Shown one piece after another: positions 41,100 to 50,951 of a stretch of 64,000 bases of DNA (the stretch's first letter is position 1; each line of letters starts with the position of its first letter). A program made the position numbers and the translations under genes. The DNA lies in contig JAJCZU010000002.1 in assembly GCA_029262235.1 (NCBI GenBank), positions 868,001 to 932,000 of the forward strand, given 5' to 3'. The stretch is from Candidatus Eiseniibacteriota bacterium (GTDB lineage: Bacteria > Orphanbacterota > Orphanbacteria > Orphanbacterales > Orphanbacteraceae). The notes beneath the pieces are model-generated. The model did no database searches. It worked only from the letters and a program-made list of their open reading frames with translations, and was not told where the DNA came from.

Positions 41100-42224
41100 A
41101 TGATCCTGAAGATTCTCGTGGTCAACTGGCGCGACATCAAGAACCCGGAAGCGGGCGGCGCCGAAGTCCATCTTCACGAGATCTTCGGCCGTATCGCCCG
41201 CGGAGAAGACGAGGTGACCGTCGTGACCCACGCTTTCGCCGGAGCGCCTCCGGTCGAAACGATCGACGGCATGCGGGTGCTCCGCACCGGGCACAAATTC
41301 GACTTCAACTTCCGCGTGCGGCCGTTCGTACGCCGCCTGCTCGCCCGCGAGGAGTTCGACGTCATCGTCGAGGATCTGAACAAGCTGCCGTTCTTCCTGA
41401 ACTCCCTGAACGGGACACCGACCTGCGCCGTACTGCACCACTTTTTCGGCTCATCGATCTGGAAGGAAACGAACCCTCTGTTCGCATCCTATGTCGGTAC
41501 CGGCGAATGGCTCGTCCGCACACGCTATCGCAAACTCCCGTTCAACGTCGTCTCCGAATCGACCGCGGGCGAACTGATCGACGCCGGCTTTCCTCCTGAC
41601 AACGTAAGCATCGTGCATAACGCCGTCGACCATCAACTGTATTCCGTCGACGAGTCCGTGGAGAAAATTCACGGGCAGATCGTGTATCTGGGGCGCGTCA
41701 AGAAGTACAAGGGGATCGAGTTCATCCTGCGTGCACTCCCCGCGGTTCGTGCGGAAATCCCGAACGCGACGCTCGTCGTTGTTGGGGGCGGCGACGATCA
41801 CGACAGGCTCGCGAAGATTACGCGAGAACTCGGCATGACCTCACACGTGCGCTTTACGGGTATGGTGGACACCGAAACGAAGATCCGCATTCTCCGCGAG
41901 TCGGAAGTCATGGTGACGCCGTCGCCCAAGGAAGGGTGGGGGGTCACGACGATCGAGGCGAACGCGTGCGGCACGCCGGTGATCGCGAGCGACGTGCACG
42001 GCCTTCGTGACGCGGTGCGCGACGGCGACACGGGTGTCCTGTTTCCGTATGGCGACGTCCCCGCGCTGACGCGCGCGCTCGTTCGCGTTCTCGGGGACGA
42101 CGTGTTTCGGGACGACCTGCGTACCCACGCCATCCCGTGGGCGGCGCGTTTCAAATGGGACGACTCGGCCCGCGGCGTACGCAACTGGCTGGCGGACGTC
42201 GTACGAAAGGGGAAGATCGCATGA
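41100..42224 (+). CDS. GT4 glycosyltransferase
   Basis: Retaining GT-B glycosyltransferase of about 374 residues. N-terminal LKILVVNWRDIKNPEAGGAEV is the acceptor half; the C-terminal donor half has IVYLGRVKKYKGIEFILRA and the EX7E-type motif SPKEGWGVTTIEANACGTPV. It should transfer a sugar from a nucleotide donor in the cytoplasm. The start is unsettled: ATG 41100 overlaps the strong GGGGAGG (41093-41099), while CTG 41106 sits 6 nt after it and gives MKILVVNWRD; TTG 41091 and GTG 41118 are also in frame. First gene of the glycan cluster. Confidence 0.85.
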   Translation: MILKILVVNWRDIKNPEAGGAEVHLHEIFGRIARGEDEVTVVTHAFAGAPPVETIDGMRVLRTGHKFDFNFRVRPFVRRLLAREEFDVIVEDLNKLPFFLNSLNGTPTCAVLHHFFGSSIWKETNPLFASYVGTGEWLVRTRYRKLPFNVVSESTAGELIDAGFPPDNVSIVHNAVDHQLYSVDESVEKIHGQIVYLGRVKKYKGIEFILRALPAVRAEIPNATLVVVGGGDDHDRLAKITRELGMTSHVRFTGMVDTETKIRILRESEVMVTPSPKEGWGVTTIEANACGTPVIASDVHGLRDAVRDGDTGVLFPYGDVPALTRALVRVLGDDVFRDDLRTHAIPWAARFKWDDSARGVRNWLADVVRKGKIA

Positions 42225-44575
42225 GCGGACGCTTCCCCGGATTCAATCGCTCCCCGCTCGGGGCCGCCCTCGTGATCGCCGGCGTGCTGCTGCTTTTCTA
42301 CTGGAAGAACCTGATCGGCGTGCCGTTCGAACAGAAATTTTTCTGGGAAGACTTCATCTACCAGAACTATCCGTACCGCGCGTTTCACGCCGAACAGATC
42401 GCCGACGGCACGTTCCCGTTCTGGAATCCGTTTCAGTTCGGGGGCATGCCGTTCTTTGCGGACGTACAGACAGCGGCACTGTATCCGCCGAACTGGCTGC
42501 TCGTTCCGTTCGCGTTCGACGGCACGCTCGAGGCGCGCTGGGTCATGTGGCTCGAAGTGCTGCACGCGTTTCTGGGCGGACTCTTTCTGTTTCTGCTCGT
42601 CCGCAATCGAACGGCATGCGCGTACGCGGGCCTGTTCGCGGGTCTCGCTTACGCTCTTTCCGGGATCTTCGTCGTGCGCATGATTCACGCGAACTTCCTG
42701 GCCGTTCTTGCGTGGGCGCCTCTCGCCTGGCTCTTTCTGATTCAGGCGATCGAACGGCGCTCGTACACCGCAGCTCTTCTCGGCGGACTTACCGTCGGCA
42801 TCGCGATGCTGGGCGGGGCGCCCCAGTACAGCCTGTACCTGCTGTTCGTACTCGGCTTCACATCGCTCTTCTACATGGTGCGCGATCGCGGGAACGGCAG
42901 CAGCGCGCTCGTTTTTCCCGCGCTTTCCCTCGCGCTCATCGTAATCTTCGCGGCCACGCTCTTCGGGGTCCAGTATCTGCCGACGACCGAACTGGCCGAA
43001 CTCTCGATGCGCTCCGACATGACGTATGAAAAGTCGATCGAATGCAGCATGGAGCCGGCAAACCTCGGCACACTGTTCATACCGAAACTGTTCGGGTCCG
43101 CTGCGGGTTGGAACAATCGCGGCTATGTCGGGCCGGGCGCTTACTTCTATGCGTGGGAACTCGCGTCATACGTCGGTGTCCTGCCGCTGCTGCTCGCGTG
43201 CATCCCGATCGCGTATCGTTTCCGAACGCCCTGGGTCCTCTTTCTGAGCGGCCTTCTGATCTTCGGTGTACTGCTCGCGCTCGGCGGGTACGGCCCGCTG
43301 CATCCGCTTCTATACAAACTGCTTCCCGTGTATGACAAGTTCCGGTGCCCGGGGCGCGCGATCCTGATCGCGAACTGGGCCATTCTTCTGCTCGCGGGCA
43401 TCGGCGCGCAAATGCTGACGAAAGCGCCGCCGGACGGGCGAGGATCCGGTTCCACGAAACCCAGGGCCAGAGCGAAATCGCAGAAGCAGAAGGTGCCCGC
43501 GGCCCTGCTCGCCGGGCTCGGCGCCGTGCTCCTTCTCGGGATCGCGTTCTTTCTGGCGGGACGACCGATCGTCGCGGCTTCCGGGAAACCCGAGGCCATC
43601 GCGGGGGCGCTGCGCGGCTTCGGCATCTTCCTCGCCGTAACAGCCGCGGGAAGCGCCATGATCTTCACATGGGCGCGCTCACGCGGCCCGCTGGCGTTTC
43701 CGCTGCGCGCCGCGCTCCTGGCCGTTCTCGTCGCCGAACTGTTCGCCTACGGGTTCGGATTCAACGACGGCAAGGTGGACCCGAAGGTCTTTTACCGTAT
43801 GGGAGACGAAACGGTCGAAGCGATTCGCGCCGAGGTGACACACGACTATCGCGTCAAAACGCGCGCACCGGAGGGGCTTCTCTTTCCACGCAATCTCGGT
43901 GTCATGCAGAGACTGCGCGGAGTCGACGGCTACAACCAGCTCCTTCTCGAGCGCTTCAATACGATTCACAACGACGACAGCGTGCCGTTCCTGCGGCGCA
44001 TGAACCTTCTCGGGGTGAAGCTCTATACGGAGTTCGATCCTTCACTCCGGCGGCTCACACTGGCACGGAACGAGAACGCGTTTCCGATCGCGCGACTCTT
44101 CGGGGACGTCCGCGCGGCAGGCGCGAAGGCGGACGTACTGCGCGAACTCGGCGCGCCCGGGTTCGACGAAGCACGCACGCTTCTGATCGAAGGGACCGAG
44201 ACCGAACCCTCGCGTATCGATCCGGCGGCGAAAGCCGAGGTCGTGCAGTGGGGCGAGAACCGGATCGAGATACGAACGGAGTCCAGCGAGCCTTCGTACC
44301 TGTTCGTGAGCGAAATCGCGTTTCCGGGCTGGCGGGCAGAGGTTGACGGAACACCGGCCGAGGTCGTGATTGCGGACTACGCGTTTCGATCCGTGCCCTT
44401 GCCCGCGGGCGTACACACCGTGATCTGGACTTATATGCCGAACGGCTTCGTAGCGGGAGTGACGGTGGCACTCGTTGCTGTCGGGCTCGCCCTTCTCTAT
44501 ATGCTGCTTGTCGGGCCGCGCAGGAACGACTCGCTTCCGACCGCGATGCGCGCACTCTGGGGGAGTGAATCGTGA
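42221..44575 (+). CDS. YfhO-like GT-C membrane glycosyltransferase
   Basis: Polytopic protein of 784 residues with about a dozen hydrophobic segments and a C-terminal periplasmic beta domain. The first loop after helix 1 has the acidic pair expected of GT-C enzymes (KFFWEDFIYQNYPYRAFHAE), followed by FWNPFQFGGMPFFADVQTAA. The end matches YfhO (SEIAFPGWRAEVDG, VIWTYMP). YfhO enzymes in Gram-positives move sugar from polyprenyl-phosphate to envelope polymers. Here the acceptor is unknown. Coupled to the GT4 gene by ATGA. A second YfhO-like gene lies at 57906. Confidence 0.82.
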   Translation: MSGRFPGFNRSPLGAALVIAGVLLLFYWKNLIGVPFEQKFFWEDFIYQNYPYRAFHAEQIADGTFPFWNPFQFGGMPFFADVQTAALYPPNWLLVPFAFDGTLEARWVMWLEVLHAFLGGLFLFLLVRNRTACAYAGLFAGLAYALSGIFVVRMIHANFLAVLAWAPLAWLFLIQAIERRSYTAALLGGLTVGIAMLGGAPQYSLYLLFVLGFTSLFYMVRDRGNGSSALVFPALSLALIVIFAATLFGVQYLPTTELAELSMRSDMTYEKSIECSMEPANLGTLFIPKLFGSAAGWNNRGYVGPGAYFYAWELASYVGVLPLLLACIPIAYRFRTPWVLFLSGLLIFGVLLALGGYGPLHPLLYKLLPVYDKFRCPGRAILIANWAILLLAGIGAQMLTKAPPDGRGSGSTKPRARAKSQKQKVPAALLAGLGAVLLLGIAFFLAGRPIVAASGKPEAIAGALRGFGIFLAVTAAGSAMIFTWARSRGPLAFPLRAALLAVLVAELFAYGFGFNDGKVDPKVFYRMGDETVEAIRAEVTHDYRVKTRAPEGLLFPRNLGVMQRLRGVDGYNQLLLERFNTIHNDDSVPFLRRMNLLGVKLYTEFDPSLRRLTLARNENAFPIARLFGDVRAAGAKADVLRELGAPGFDEARTLLIEGTETEPSRIDPAAKAEVVQWGENRIEIRTESSEPSYLFVSEIAFPGWRAEVDGTPAEVVIADYAFRSVPLPAGVHTVIWTYMPNGFVAGVTVALVAVGLALLYMLLVGPRRNDSLPTAMRALWGSES

Positions 44576-45564
44576 GGCGGTGGATCGAAACGATTCTGAA
44601 GGCCGCGATCAGTATCGGCCTTCTCTGGTTTCTGCTGCGCGGCGGCGTGCTGGAGCGGGCCATTGAAGAGACGCGCGACCGTTTCGAGCTGCCGTTCTTT
44701 CTGCTCGGTCTCGGCGCGTTCGCGCTTTCCAACCTTCTAGGCGGCATTCAGTGGAACGTGCTGCTCCGCGCGCAGGAGATCGTAATCACGACGGGCCGCG
44801 CCGTTTCGCTCTATTTCGTCGGCTTGTTCTTTTCGAATTTCCTGCCCGCGAACCTCGGCGGCGACGTCGTCAAAGTGGTCGATCTTTATCGCGAAACGGG
44901 AAAGGGGGGCGGCGCAGTAGCCGCGACCGTGGTCGACCGCGGCACCGGCCTGATCGTTCTTTCCCTGATGGCGTGCGTCTCCGGATTTCTCTACTGGACG
45001 TGGTTCGGGTTCGATCGCTTTCTTTATCTGATTCCTCTGTTCTTTCTCGTCTTTATCGGGACCGGCCTGCTCGTGCTCAGCAATCGCTGCGTCCGTTTTC
45101 TGGAACGCACGCTGGCGCGCGTTCCCATCGAGAGCGTACGGACGAAAGGTGAGTCGCTGCTGCAGGCGCTTTTCGTCTATCGCAAGCGAAAGAGGGCGCT
45201 TCTGGCCGCGTTCTGCGTGGCGCTCGTCGTGCAGACGCTTCGCGTTCTCGTCCATTACTTCGCGGCACGCACGATCGGGCTCGACCCGCCCCTGGTTCTC
45301 TTCTTCCTGTTCATTCCGATCATCGCGGTTTTTCTCGCGCTTCCGATCTCCATCAACGGACTCGGAATTCGAGAAGGCCTCGGCGTTTACCTGTACGGCC
45401 TGATCGGAATCGAATCCGAACTCGCATTCACGATTTCGTTCCTCGCGTATCTGATCGGTGTCGTGGTGAGCCTGCTCGGCGGGATCTTCTTTATTACGCG
45501 ACCGAACAGAGGACGCGCCGCCCCGGCCGGCCCGATCACGCCGGAAACGGAAAGCTCCTCGTGA
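44572..45564 (+). CDS. LPG synthase TM-domain (UPF0104/AglD-like) membrane protein
   Basis: Membrane protein of 330 residues with about eight helices, matching the flippase-type transmembrane domain of lysylphosphatidylglycerol synthase without the synthase domain (COG0392). Characteristic text: LYFVGLFFSNFLPANLGGDV, VVDRGTGLIVLSLMA, ISINGLGIREGLGVYLYG. Family members next to glycosyltransferases are suspected lipid or lipid-sugar flippases, though few are tested. GTG start coupled on both sides by GTGA. It is the only flippase-like gene in the cluster. Confidence 0.82.
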   Translation: MRRWIETILKAAISIGLLWFLLRGGVLERAIEETRDRFELPFFLLGLGAFALSNLLGGIQWNVLLRAQEIVITTGRAVSLYFVGLFFSNFLPANLGGDVVKVVDLYRETGKGGGAVAATVVDRGTGLIVLSLMACVSGFLYWTWFGFDRFLYLIPLFFLVFIGTGLLVLSNRCVRFLERTLARVPIESVRTKGESLLQALFVYRKRKRALLAAFCVALVVQTLRVLVHYFAARTIGLDPPLVLFFLFIPIIAVFLALPISINGLGIREGLGVYLYGLIGIESELAFTISFLAYLIGVVVSLLGGIFFITRPNRGRAAPAGPITPETESSS

Positions 45565-47840
45565 GCGACGGCGACGCCACGACCACTCTCGATCGCCGCG
45601 CGGACCATCTCTTCGGTGGGCTGGCGTTCCTCGTTCCCCTTCTCGTCTACCTGATCACGCTGGCGCCGAGCGTCGCGTTCTGGGACGCGGGCGAATTCAT
45701 CGCCGCCGCGTATACACTCGGTGTTCCCCACCCGCCGGGAACTCCGCTCTACGTACTGCTCGGGCGGATCGCCTCCCTCATTCCCGTCGGCGACATCGCC
45801 GTCCGCGTGAACGCGCTCTCCGCCATCGCGGCCGCGCTTTCGTGTCTCTTCCTCTACCTCGCGCTGCTCCGCCTGATGCGCTTCCGTCACGAAGAGCGAC
45901 CGACCGCGCCGTGGCTCGTTCGCGGCGGCGCCCTGGCCGGGGGGCTCCTCGCGATGGGCGGGGCGACGTTCTGGACGAACGCGACCGAGGCGGAAGTGTA
46001 TGCGCTCAGCAATCTCGTCATGACGGGGACGCTCTGGCTGCTTCTGCGCTGGGACGCGCACAGAAGAGCGGGAGCCGATACGTGCGACGACCGACCGCTG
46101 CTGCTGATCGGCTATGTCTTAAGCCTTTCGATCGCGATTCATCTCGGCACGTATCTCGTGCTGCCTCCGTTCGCGCTGTTCGTACTGCTCAGGCACGGGC
46201 ACGTTCTGCGGAACGCGCACGTCTGGATCTGGATCGTGCTGCTGAGCCTTCTCGCGCTCTCCGTTCACTTCTTTCTGCCGATCCGGTCGGCACTTGATCC
46301 CGTGATCGACGAAGCGAACCCGGAGACCGTGCGCGAGTTCGTCGATTTCATTCTGCGCAAGCAGTACAAGCCGGTGAACCCGTTCGAACGCCAGGCGACC
46401 TGGGCGTTTCAGTTCACGATGTACTGGCGCTATTTCTTCGAGCAGTACGGTCTCTGGATTCATGTCCTCGGACTCGTCGGCCTCGCGGCGCATTACAGGC
46501 GCGATCGGAGCGGGTTTGCGCTTTACGGCGCGCTCTTTCTGATCATGAGCCTGTTTCTGATCTTCTACATGAACTTCACGGATGCGGAAGTACGCGACCG
46601 TGACTACTTTTTCGCGCCGTCATTCTTTCTCTGGGCGGGCTGGGTGGGCTGGGGAGGCGCCTGGCTCCTGGGCCGCGTGCGATGGCTGCGGAATCCGGCC
46701 GGTGCGCTGCTGCTGCTCGCGATCCCGTGCATCGTGACGGCCCGGAACTGGGAGACGCACGACCGGCGCGGAAACTTCGTGGCGCGAAACTACGCCTACA
46801 ACATGCTGCAGTCGCTCGAACCGAACGCGCTCCTTTTCACGAACGGAGACAACGACACGTTTCCGCTCTGGTACCTGCAGGAGGTCGAGGGTGTGCGGAA
46901 GGACGTGCGGGTCATGAACCTCGCGCTGCTGCACACGAACTGGTACATCCATCAGATCAAGCACACGGAGCCGCAAGTTCCGATTGCGTTTACCGACGAG
47001 GAAATCGAGATCCTGCGCCCGTTTCGCGACCAGGCTGGCGAGATCATCTGGGTGCAGGAGATCGCGGTGTTTCACATCATTCGCGAGAACAACTGGAAAC
47101 GGCCCGTCTACTTCGCGGTCACCGTTTCCGATCTGCTCGGCCTCGACAAGGAAAGCCGTCTGAGCCTCGAGGGGCTCGTTTTCAAGCTTCTGCCCGAACC
47201 CGATCCCGCGGGCATCAATCCGGCGAAGGCCGAAGAGAACCTCTGGGAGAAGTACCGGTACGAGTCGATCCTCGACGCGTCCGGGCGCCTCGATCCGTCC
47301 GTGTATCGCACGCAGCACGAACAGTCGCTCATTACGAACTACGCCGCCGGGCACGGCCGTCTCGCGATCTATTACAGGGGGCACAAGCAACTCGATGACG
47401 CGGTGCGGAACCTCGCGCGGGCCGGCGCCATCTCGCCCCGATTCCGTGTGTATCGCCGTTTGATGGGGCCGCTTCTGCTCGAGGCGGGGCGGCTGGATGA
47501 GGCGGACGCGTTCTACCAGAACCAGGTTGCATCCTGGCCGGATTCCGTTCATGCTTACATCGGTCTGGGGTATGTGCGCCAGGCGAAAGGGGATAGCGCG
47601 GGGGCCGCGGCGAGTTACCGCGCGGCGATCCGGCGCGATCCTGCGGAAGAGGAGAGCTTTCTCCGCCTCTTTCAACTTCTCGCGTCCGCGGAGCGCTGGG
47701 ACGAGGCGAAGGGCGTTCTCGTCGACTGGTCGAACGCCCATCCCGAGAATGCGGATGTTCGAAGCGAGCTAATCCAGTTCGATCAAGTGGTCGAAAATCG
47801 GAAGAAGGTCGGCACCGCGATCCCGAAGGACCAGAATTGA
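45561..47840 (+). CDS. DUF2723 GT-C-like membrane protein with C-terminal TPRs
   Basis: Protein of 759 residues. The DUF2723 signature opens it: LITLAPSVAFWDAGEFIAAA, then LGVPHPPGTPLYVLLGRIAS; about ten helices follow to residue 400, then a soluble region. The last about 150 residues hold tetratricopeptide-like repeats (AGRLDEADAFYQNQVASWPD, KGDSAGAAASYRAAIRRDP). DUF2723 is related to protein O-mannosyltransferases (TMEM260-type), so the likely role is sugar transfer from a lipid donor in the periplasm. GTG start overlapping the previous gene. Confidence 0.85.
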   Translation: MSDGDATTTLDRRADHLFGGLAFLVPLLVYLITLAPSVAFWDAGEFIAAAYTLGVPHPPGTPLYVLLGRIASLIPVGDIAVRVNALSAIAAALSCLFLYLALLRLMRFRHEERPTAPWLVRGGALAGGLLAMGGATFWTNATEAEVYALSNLVMTGTLWLLLRWDAHRRAGADTCDDRPLLLIGYVLSLSIAIHLGTYLVLPPFALFVLLRHGHVLRNAHVWIWIVLLSLLALSVHFFLPIRSALDPVIDEANPETVREFVDFILRKQYKPVNPFERQATWAFQFTMYWRYFFEQYGLWIHVLGLVGLAAHYRRDRSGFALYGALFLIMSLFLIFYMNFTDAEVRDRDYFFAPSFFLWAGWVGWGGAWLLGRVRWLRNPAGALLLLAIPCIVTARNWETHDRRGNFVARNYAYNMLQSLEPNALLFTNGDNDTFPLWYLQEVEGVRKDVRVMNLALLHTNWYIHQIKHTEPQVPIAFTDEEIEILRPFRDQAGEIIWVQEIAVFHIIRENNWKRPVYFAVTVSDLLGLDKESRLSLEGLVFKLLPEPDPAGINPAKAEENLWEKYRYESILDASGRLDPSVYRTQHEQSLITNYAAGHGRLAIYYRGHKQLDDAVRNLARAGAISPRFRVYRRLMGPLLLEAGRLDEADAFYQNQVASWPDSVHAYIGLGYVRQAKGDSAGAAASYRAAIRRDPAEEESFLRLFQLLASAERWDEAKGVLVDWSNAHPENADVRSELIQFDQVVENRKKVGTAIPKDQN

Positions 47841-47841
47841 C

Positions 47842-48807
47842 ATGACCAAAAGCGCATTAGTTACTGGAGTTGCTGGATTTATAGGCTCCAATCTTGCCGA
47901 ACGCCTTCTCGCGGACGGCTGGACGGTCCGCGGAATCGACTCCTTCGCCGATTTTTACGACCCGGCGGTCAAGGAACGGAACCTCCGCACCGCTCTGGCG
48001 CACACCGATTTTCAGCTCGTTCGCGAAGACCTGAACGAAGCCGATCTGGCCGCCCTTCTCGACGGCGTATCCGTCGTGTTTCACCAGGCGGCCCAGGCAG
48101 GCGTCCGCTCGAGCTGGGGACGCGAGTTCCATCGCTACGACGCCGACAACATCATGGCCACCCAGCGGCTTCTGGAAGCGATCCGCGGGGCCGGGATCGA
48201 GCGCACGGTGCTGGCATCCTCGTCCTCCGTATACGGGAACACGACCGATCTCCCCGTGACCGAGGAATCGCTCACGAAACCGCACTCTCCGTACGGCGTC
48301 ACGAAACTCGCCGCGGAGCATCTGGCGCGGCTCTATCGACGCAACTTCGATCTCAGCATCGTAACGCTCCGCTACTTCACCGTATACGGTCCGCGTCAAC
48401 GTCCCGACATGGCGTTCTATCGTCTCGCCCAGGCCGCTCTTGACGGCGAAGAGTTCGCGCTGTTCGGCACAGGGGATCAGACGCGCGACTTCACGTTCGT
48501 GGCCGACACCGTAGCCGCCAATGTGCTGGCCGCCGAAGCGGAGTCGCCCTCCGAGGTCTATAACATCGGTGGCGGCGCCCGTGTCAGCCTGCGCGATGCC
48601 ATCACGACCGTGGAAGACATCACGGGCCGCAGGATCGCGCTCAAGGAAAGCGGCTGGCAGAAGGGCGACGTCCGCGATACCTGGGCCGACTGCTCTCTCG
48701 CCGAGCGGGAACTCGGGTACCAGCCCCGCGTGGCGCTTCGCGCCGGACTCGAACGCCTCGTCACGTGGTACGAATCGCATCGAAAACAGGCGACGAAACC
48801 TGCCTAG
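47842..48807 (+). CDS. NAD-dependent sugar-nucleotide epimerase/dehydratase (SDR)
   Basis: Extended short-chain dehydrogenase of 321 residues. NAD site TGVAGFIGSNLAERLL, catalytic Ser region SSSSVYGN, Tyr-x3-Lys in SPYGVTKLAAEHL and the substrate motif RYFTVYGPRQRPDMAF. The last motif is typical of UDP-glucuronate 4-epimerase and UDP-glucose/GlcNAc 4-epimerase-like enzymes; the exact substrate cannot be read. It would supply a modified sugar nucleotide to the cluster. Confidence 0.88.
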   Translation: MTKSALVTGVAGFIGSNLAERLLADGWTVRGIDSFADFYDPAVKERNLRTALAHTDFQLVREDLNEADLAALLDGVSVVFHQAAQAGVRSSWGREFHRYDADNIMATQRLLEAIRGAGIERTVLASSSSVYGNTTDLPVTEESLTKPHSPYGVTKLAAEHLARLYRRNFDLSIVTLRYFTVYGPRQRPDMAFYRLAQAALDGEEFALFGTGDQTRDFTFVADTVAANVLAAEAESPSEVYNIGGGARVSLRDAITTVEDITGRRIALKESGWQKGDVRDTWADCSLAERELGYQPRVALRAGLERLVTWYESHRKQATKPA

Positions 48808-48816
48808 CGGGGACCC

Positions 48817-49824
48817 ATGAACACGGGCCCTTCCGTAACCGCCATTATCCCGGCATACAACGCCTCACCGAACATTGCCGCCGTCATCCGCGCGATCCGG
48901 TCGCAGACGGGGGTACCGGCCGCCCCCGCGATCGTGGTCGTCGACGACGGTTCGACCGACGACACCGCAGCGATCGCCCGCAGTGCGGGCGCCGTGGTGA
49001 TCAGCCAGCAGAATCGTGGACCGGCGGCCGCGCGCAATCACGGCTGGCACGCACACGGGGCCGGCGATCTCGTCTGGTTCGTCGACGCCGACTGCTTCCC
49101 GGCGCCGGGCGCCCTGGCCATTCTGCTGCACGCTCTGGACGATCCCGATGTCGGCGCTGCGGGCGGTTCATACACGAACGCGCGCCCGGAGCGCGCACTG
49201 GCGCGGATCGTGCAGGCCGAGATCGCGATGCGCCACGCGCGCATGGGGCCCGAGGTCCGCTTTCTCGGGTCGTACCATCTGCTCGTGAGGCGCGCGGTTC
49301 TTGCCGCCACGGGCGGATTCGACGAGTCGTACCGGGCCGCCAGCGGGGAGGACAACGACTTCTCCTACCGCGTCCGCAAGAAAGGGCACCGTCTCCGGTT
49401 CGCGCCCTCGTCCACCGTCGCCCATCTGCATCCCGCCAATACCTTCGTATACTGGAGGGAGCAGTGCAGGCACGGGGAGTGGCGCATGAAGCTCTATCGC
49501 GATCACCCGCGAGAAATGCGCGGGGACGATTACAGCGGGCCTTTCGACTTTCTGGAACCGCCACTCGCGCTGGTCACGGCCGTTGCGTTCGTAGGGGCGA
49601 CGCTCGCCCTCAGCCGGGATGCCCGGGCGCTGATCGTACCCGCCGTCCTGCTCGCGCTGCTCATCGCGATCGGCGTTCCTGCCGCTTTTCGCATCGGGCA
49701 GCGGGAGGGCTTGGCGGCCGGCCTGCTGTATCTGGCCTTGCGCCCGGCGCGTGCCGCAGCGCGCGGCATCGGCATGGCGCGCGGCATCATGCGATACTGG
49801 CTCCCGGGAGGCCGGAACCGATGA
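48817..49824 (+). CDS. GT2 glycosyltransferase with C-terminal membrane segment
   Basis: Protein of 335 residues. GT-A fold residues about 6-230: VTAIIPAYNASPNIAAVIRA, IVVVDDGSTDDTAAIA, DxD-type metal site WFVDADCFPAPG and the catalytic ED in AASGEDNDFSYRV. Two to three hydrophobic helices at about 245-310 anchor it. Stop/start overlap ATGA with the next GT2 gene. Confidence 0.88.
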   Translation: MNTGPSVTAIIPAYNASPNIAAVIRAIRSQTGVPAAPAIVVVDDGSTDDTAAIARSAGAVVISQQNRGPAAARNHGWHAHGAGDLVWFVDADCFPAPGALAILLHALDDPDVGAAGGSYTNARPERALARIVQAEIAMRHARMGPEVRFLGSYHLLVRRAVLAATGGFDESYRAASGEDNDFSYRVRKKGHRLRFAPSSTVAHLHPANTFVYWREQCRHGEWRMKLYRDHPREMRGDDYSGPFDFLEPPLALVTAVAFVGATLALSRDARALIVPAVLLALLIAIGVPAAFRIGQREGLAAGLLYLALRPARAAARGIGMARGIMRYWLPGGRNR

Positions 49825-50543
49825 ACGACGTAAGAAGGCCGCACGCCAACCGCATTCTCGTCATCATCCCGGCGTATCAGGAAGAGGAAACGATCGGAGA
49901 GGTGGTGCGCAACGTGTACCGTCACGTCCCCGATGCGAGCGTCGTCGTCGTGAACGACGGCTCGCTCGACCGCACGGAAGAGGCCGCCCGGGCCGCGGGC
50001 GCGGTGGTGCTTACGCTTCCGTACAATCTCGGCATCGGCGCTGCCATGCAGACCGGGTATCGCTACGCGGACGAAGAGGGCTTCGCGATCGCGATCCAGG
50101 TCGACGGCGACGGACAGCACCTCCCGTCCGAGATCCCCATTCTGCTTGAGGAACTCGGTCGCGGGACGGATCTCGCAATCGGGGCTCGTTTCCTGGGCCG
50201 GGGCGACTACGATCCTCCGTTTCTGCGAAAACTCGGTATCCGCTTCTTCTCGTTTGCCGTGAGCACGCTTGTCGGGCGGCGGTTTTACGACACCACGAGC
50301 GGCTTCCGCGCGGCGAACCGCCGTGTGATCGAGTCGTTCTCGCGCTACTATCCGTACGATTACCCCGAACCCGAGGCGATTCTGATTCTTTCACGCGCGG
50401 GCTTTGCTGTTCGCGAAGTACCGGCTAGAATCCAGGAACGGGAGGGGGGTCGATCCTCCATCACGCTCCGGAAGAGCGTGTATTATCTATTGAAGGTGTT
50501 TCTGGCGCTCGCCGTAGGACGGTTCCGGGCGCCACCTGACTGA
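49821..50543 (+). CDS. GT2 polyprenyl-phosphate sugar synthase-like (DPM1 type)
   Basis: Protein of 240 residues: catalytic GT-A domain only, with ILVIIPAYQEEETIGEVVRN, VVVVNDGSLDRT, the metal site IQVDGDGQH and DTTSGFRAANRRVIE. This is the dolichol/polyprenyl-phosphate mannosyl- or glucosyltransferase type, which makes the lipid-phosphate sugars used by GT-C enzymes. It is followed by a DUF2304 gene, a very frequent partnership that suggests the small membrane protein anchors it. Confidence 0.88.
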   Translation: MNDVRRPHANRILVIIPAYQEEETIGEVVRNVYRHVPDASVVVVNDGSLDRTEEAARAAGAVVLTLPYNLGIGAAMQTGYRYADEEGFAIAIQVDGDGQHLPSEIPILLEELGRGTDLAIGARFLGRGDYDPPFLRKLGIRFFSFAVSTLVGRRFYDTTSGFRAANRRVIESFSRYYPYDYPEPEAILILSRAGFAVREVPARIQEREGGRSSITLRKSVYYLLKVFLALAVGRFRAPPD

Positions 50544-50576
50544 CGCGCCCCGCAATCCGGGGAGAGAGGCGGAACG

Positions 50577-50951
50577 GTGAACCGCGTACAGCTCGTTTCC
50601 ATACTGGGCTCGCTCGGACTCCTGGCGATGATTCTGGAGCTGATCCGCCGCGGCAAACTGGCGGAGGAGTACAGCCTTCTCTGGATCGCCACCGGCGCCG
50701 TCCTTCTTCTGCTTTCGCTCTGGCGCGGGCTCCTCGATCTCTTCGCCGCCGCGGTCGGCATCTACTACCCGCCTTCGGGGCTCTTTCTGGTCGGATTCAT
50801 TTTCGTCCTGCTGCTGATCCTCCACTTCTCGGTCATCGTGTCGCGCCTCTCGCGACAGAACCGCGAGCTCGCGCAGGATGTTGCCCTGCTCCGCGAGAAA
50901 CTCGACCGGCTGAACCCATCGGATGACAGGAAACCGCGTGGCGAAGAGTAA
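50577..50951 (+). CDS. DUF2304 small membrane protein
   Basis: Protein of 124 residues with three hydrophobic helices (about 5-22, 34-52, 66-88) and a C-terminal coiled-coil (SRQNRELAQDVALLREKLDR). The motif RRGKLAEEYSLLWIATGAV is typical of DUF2304. Such proteins usually sit beside soluble polyprenyl-phosphate glycosyltransferases and probably anchor them. GTG start. Function inferred only from neighbours. Confidence 0.85.
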   Translation: MNRVQLVSILGSLGLLAMILELIRRGKLAEEYSLLWIATGAVLLLLSLWRGLLDLFAAAVGIYYPPSGLFLVGFIFVLLLILHFSVIVSRLSRQNRELAQDVALLREKLDRLNPSDDRKPRGEE

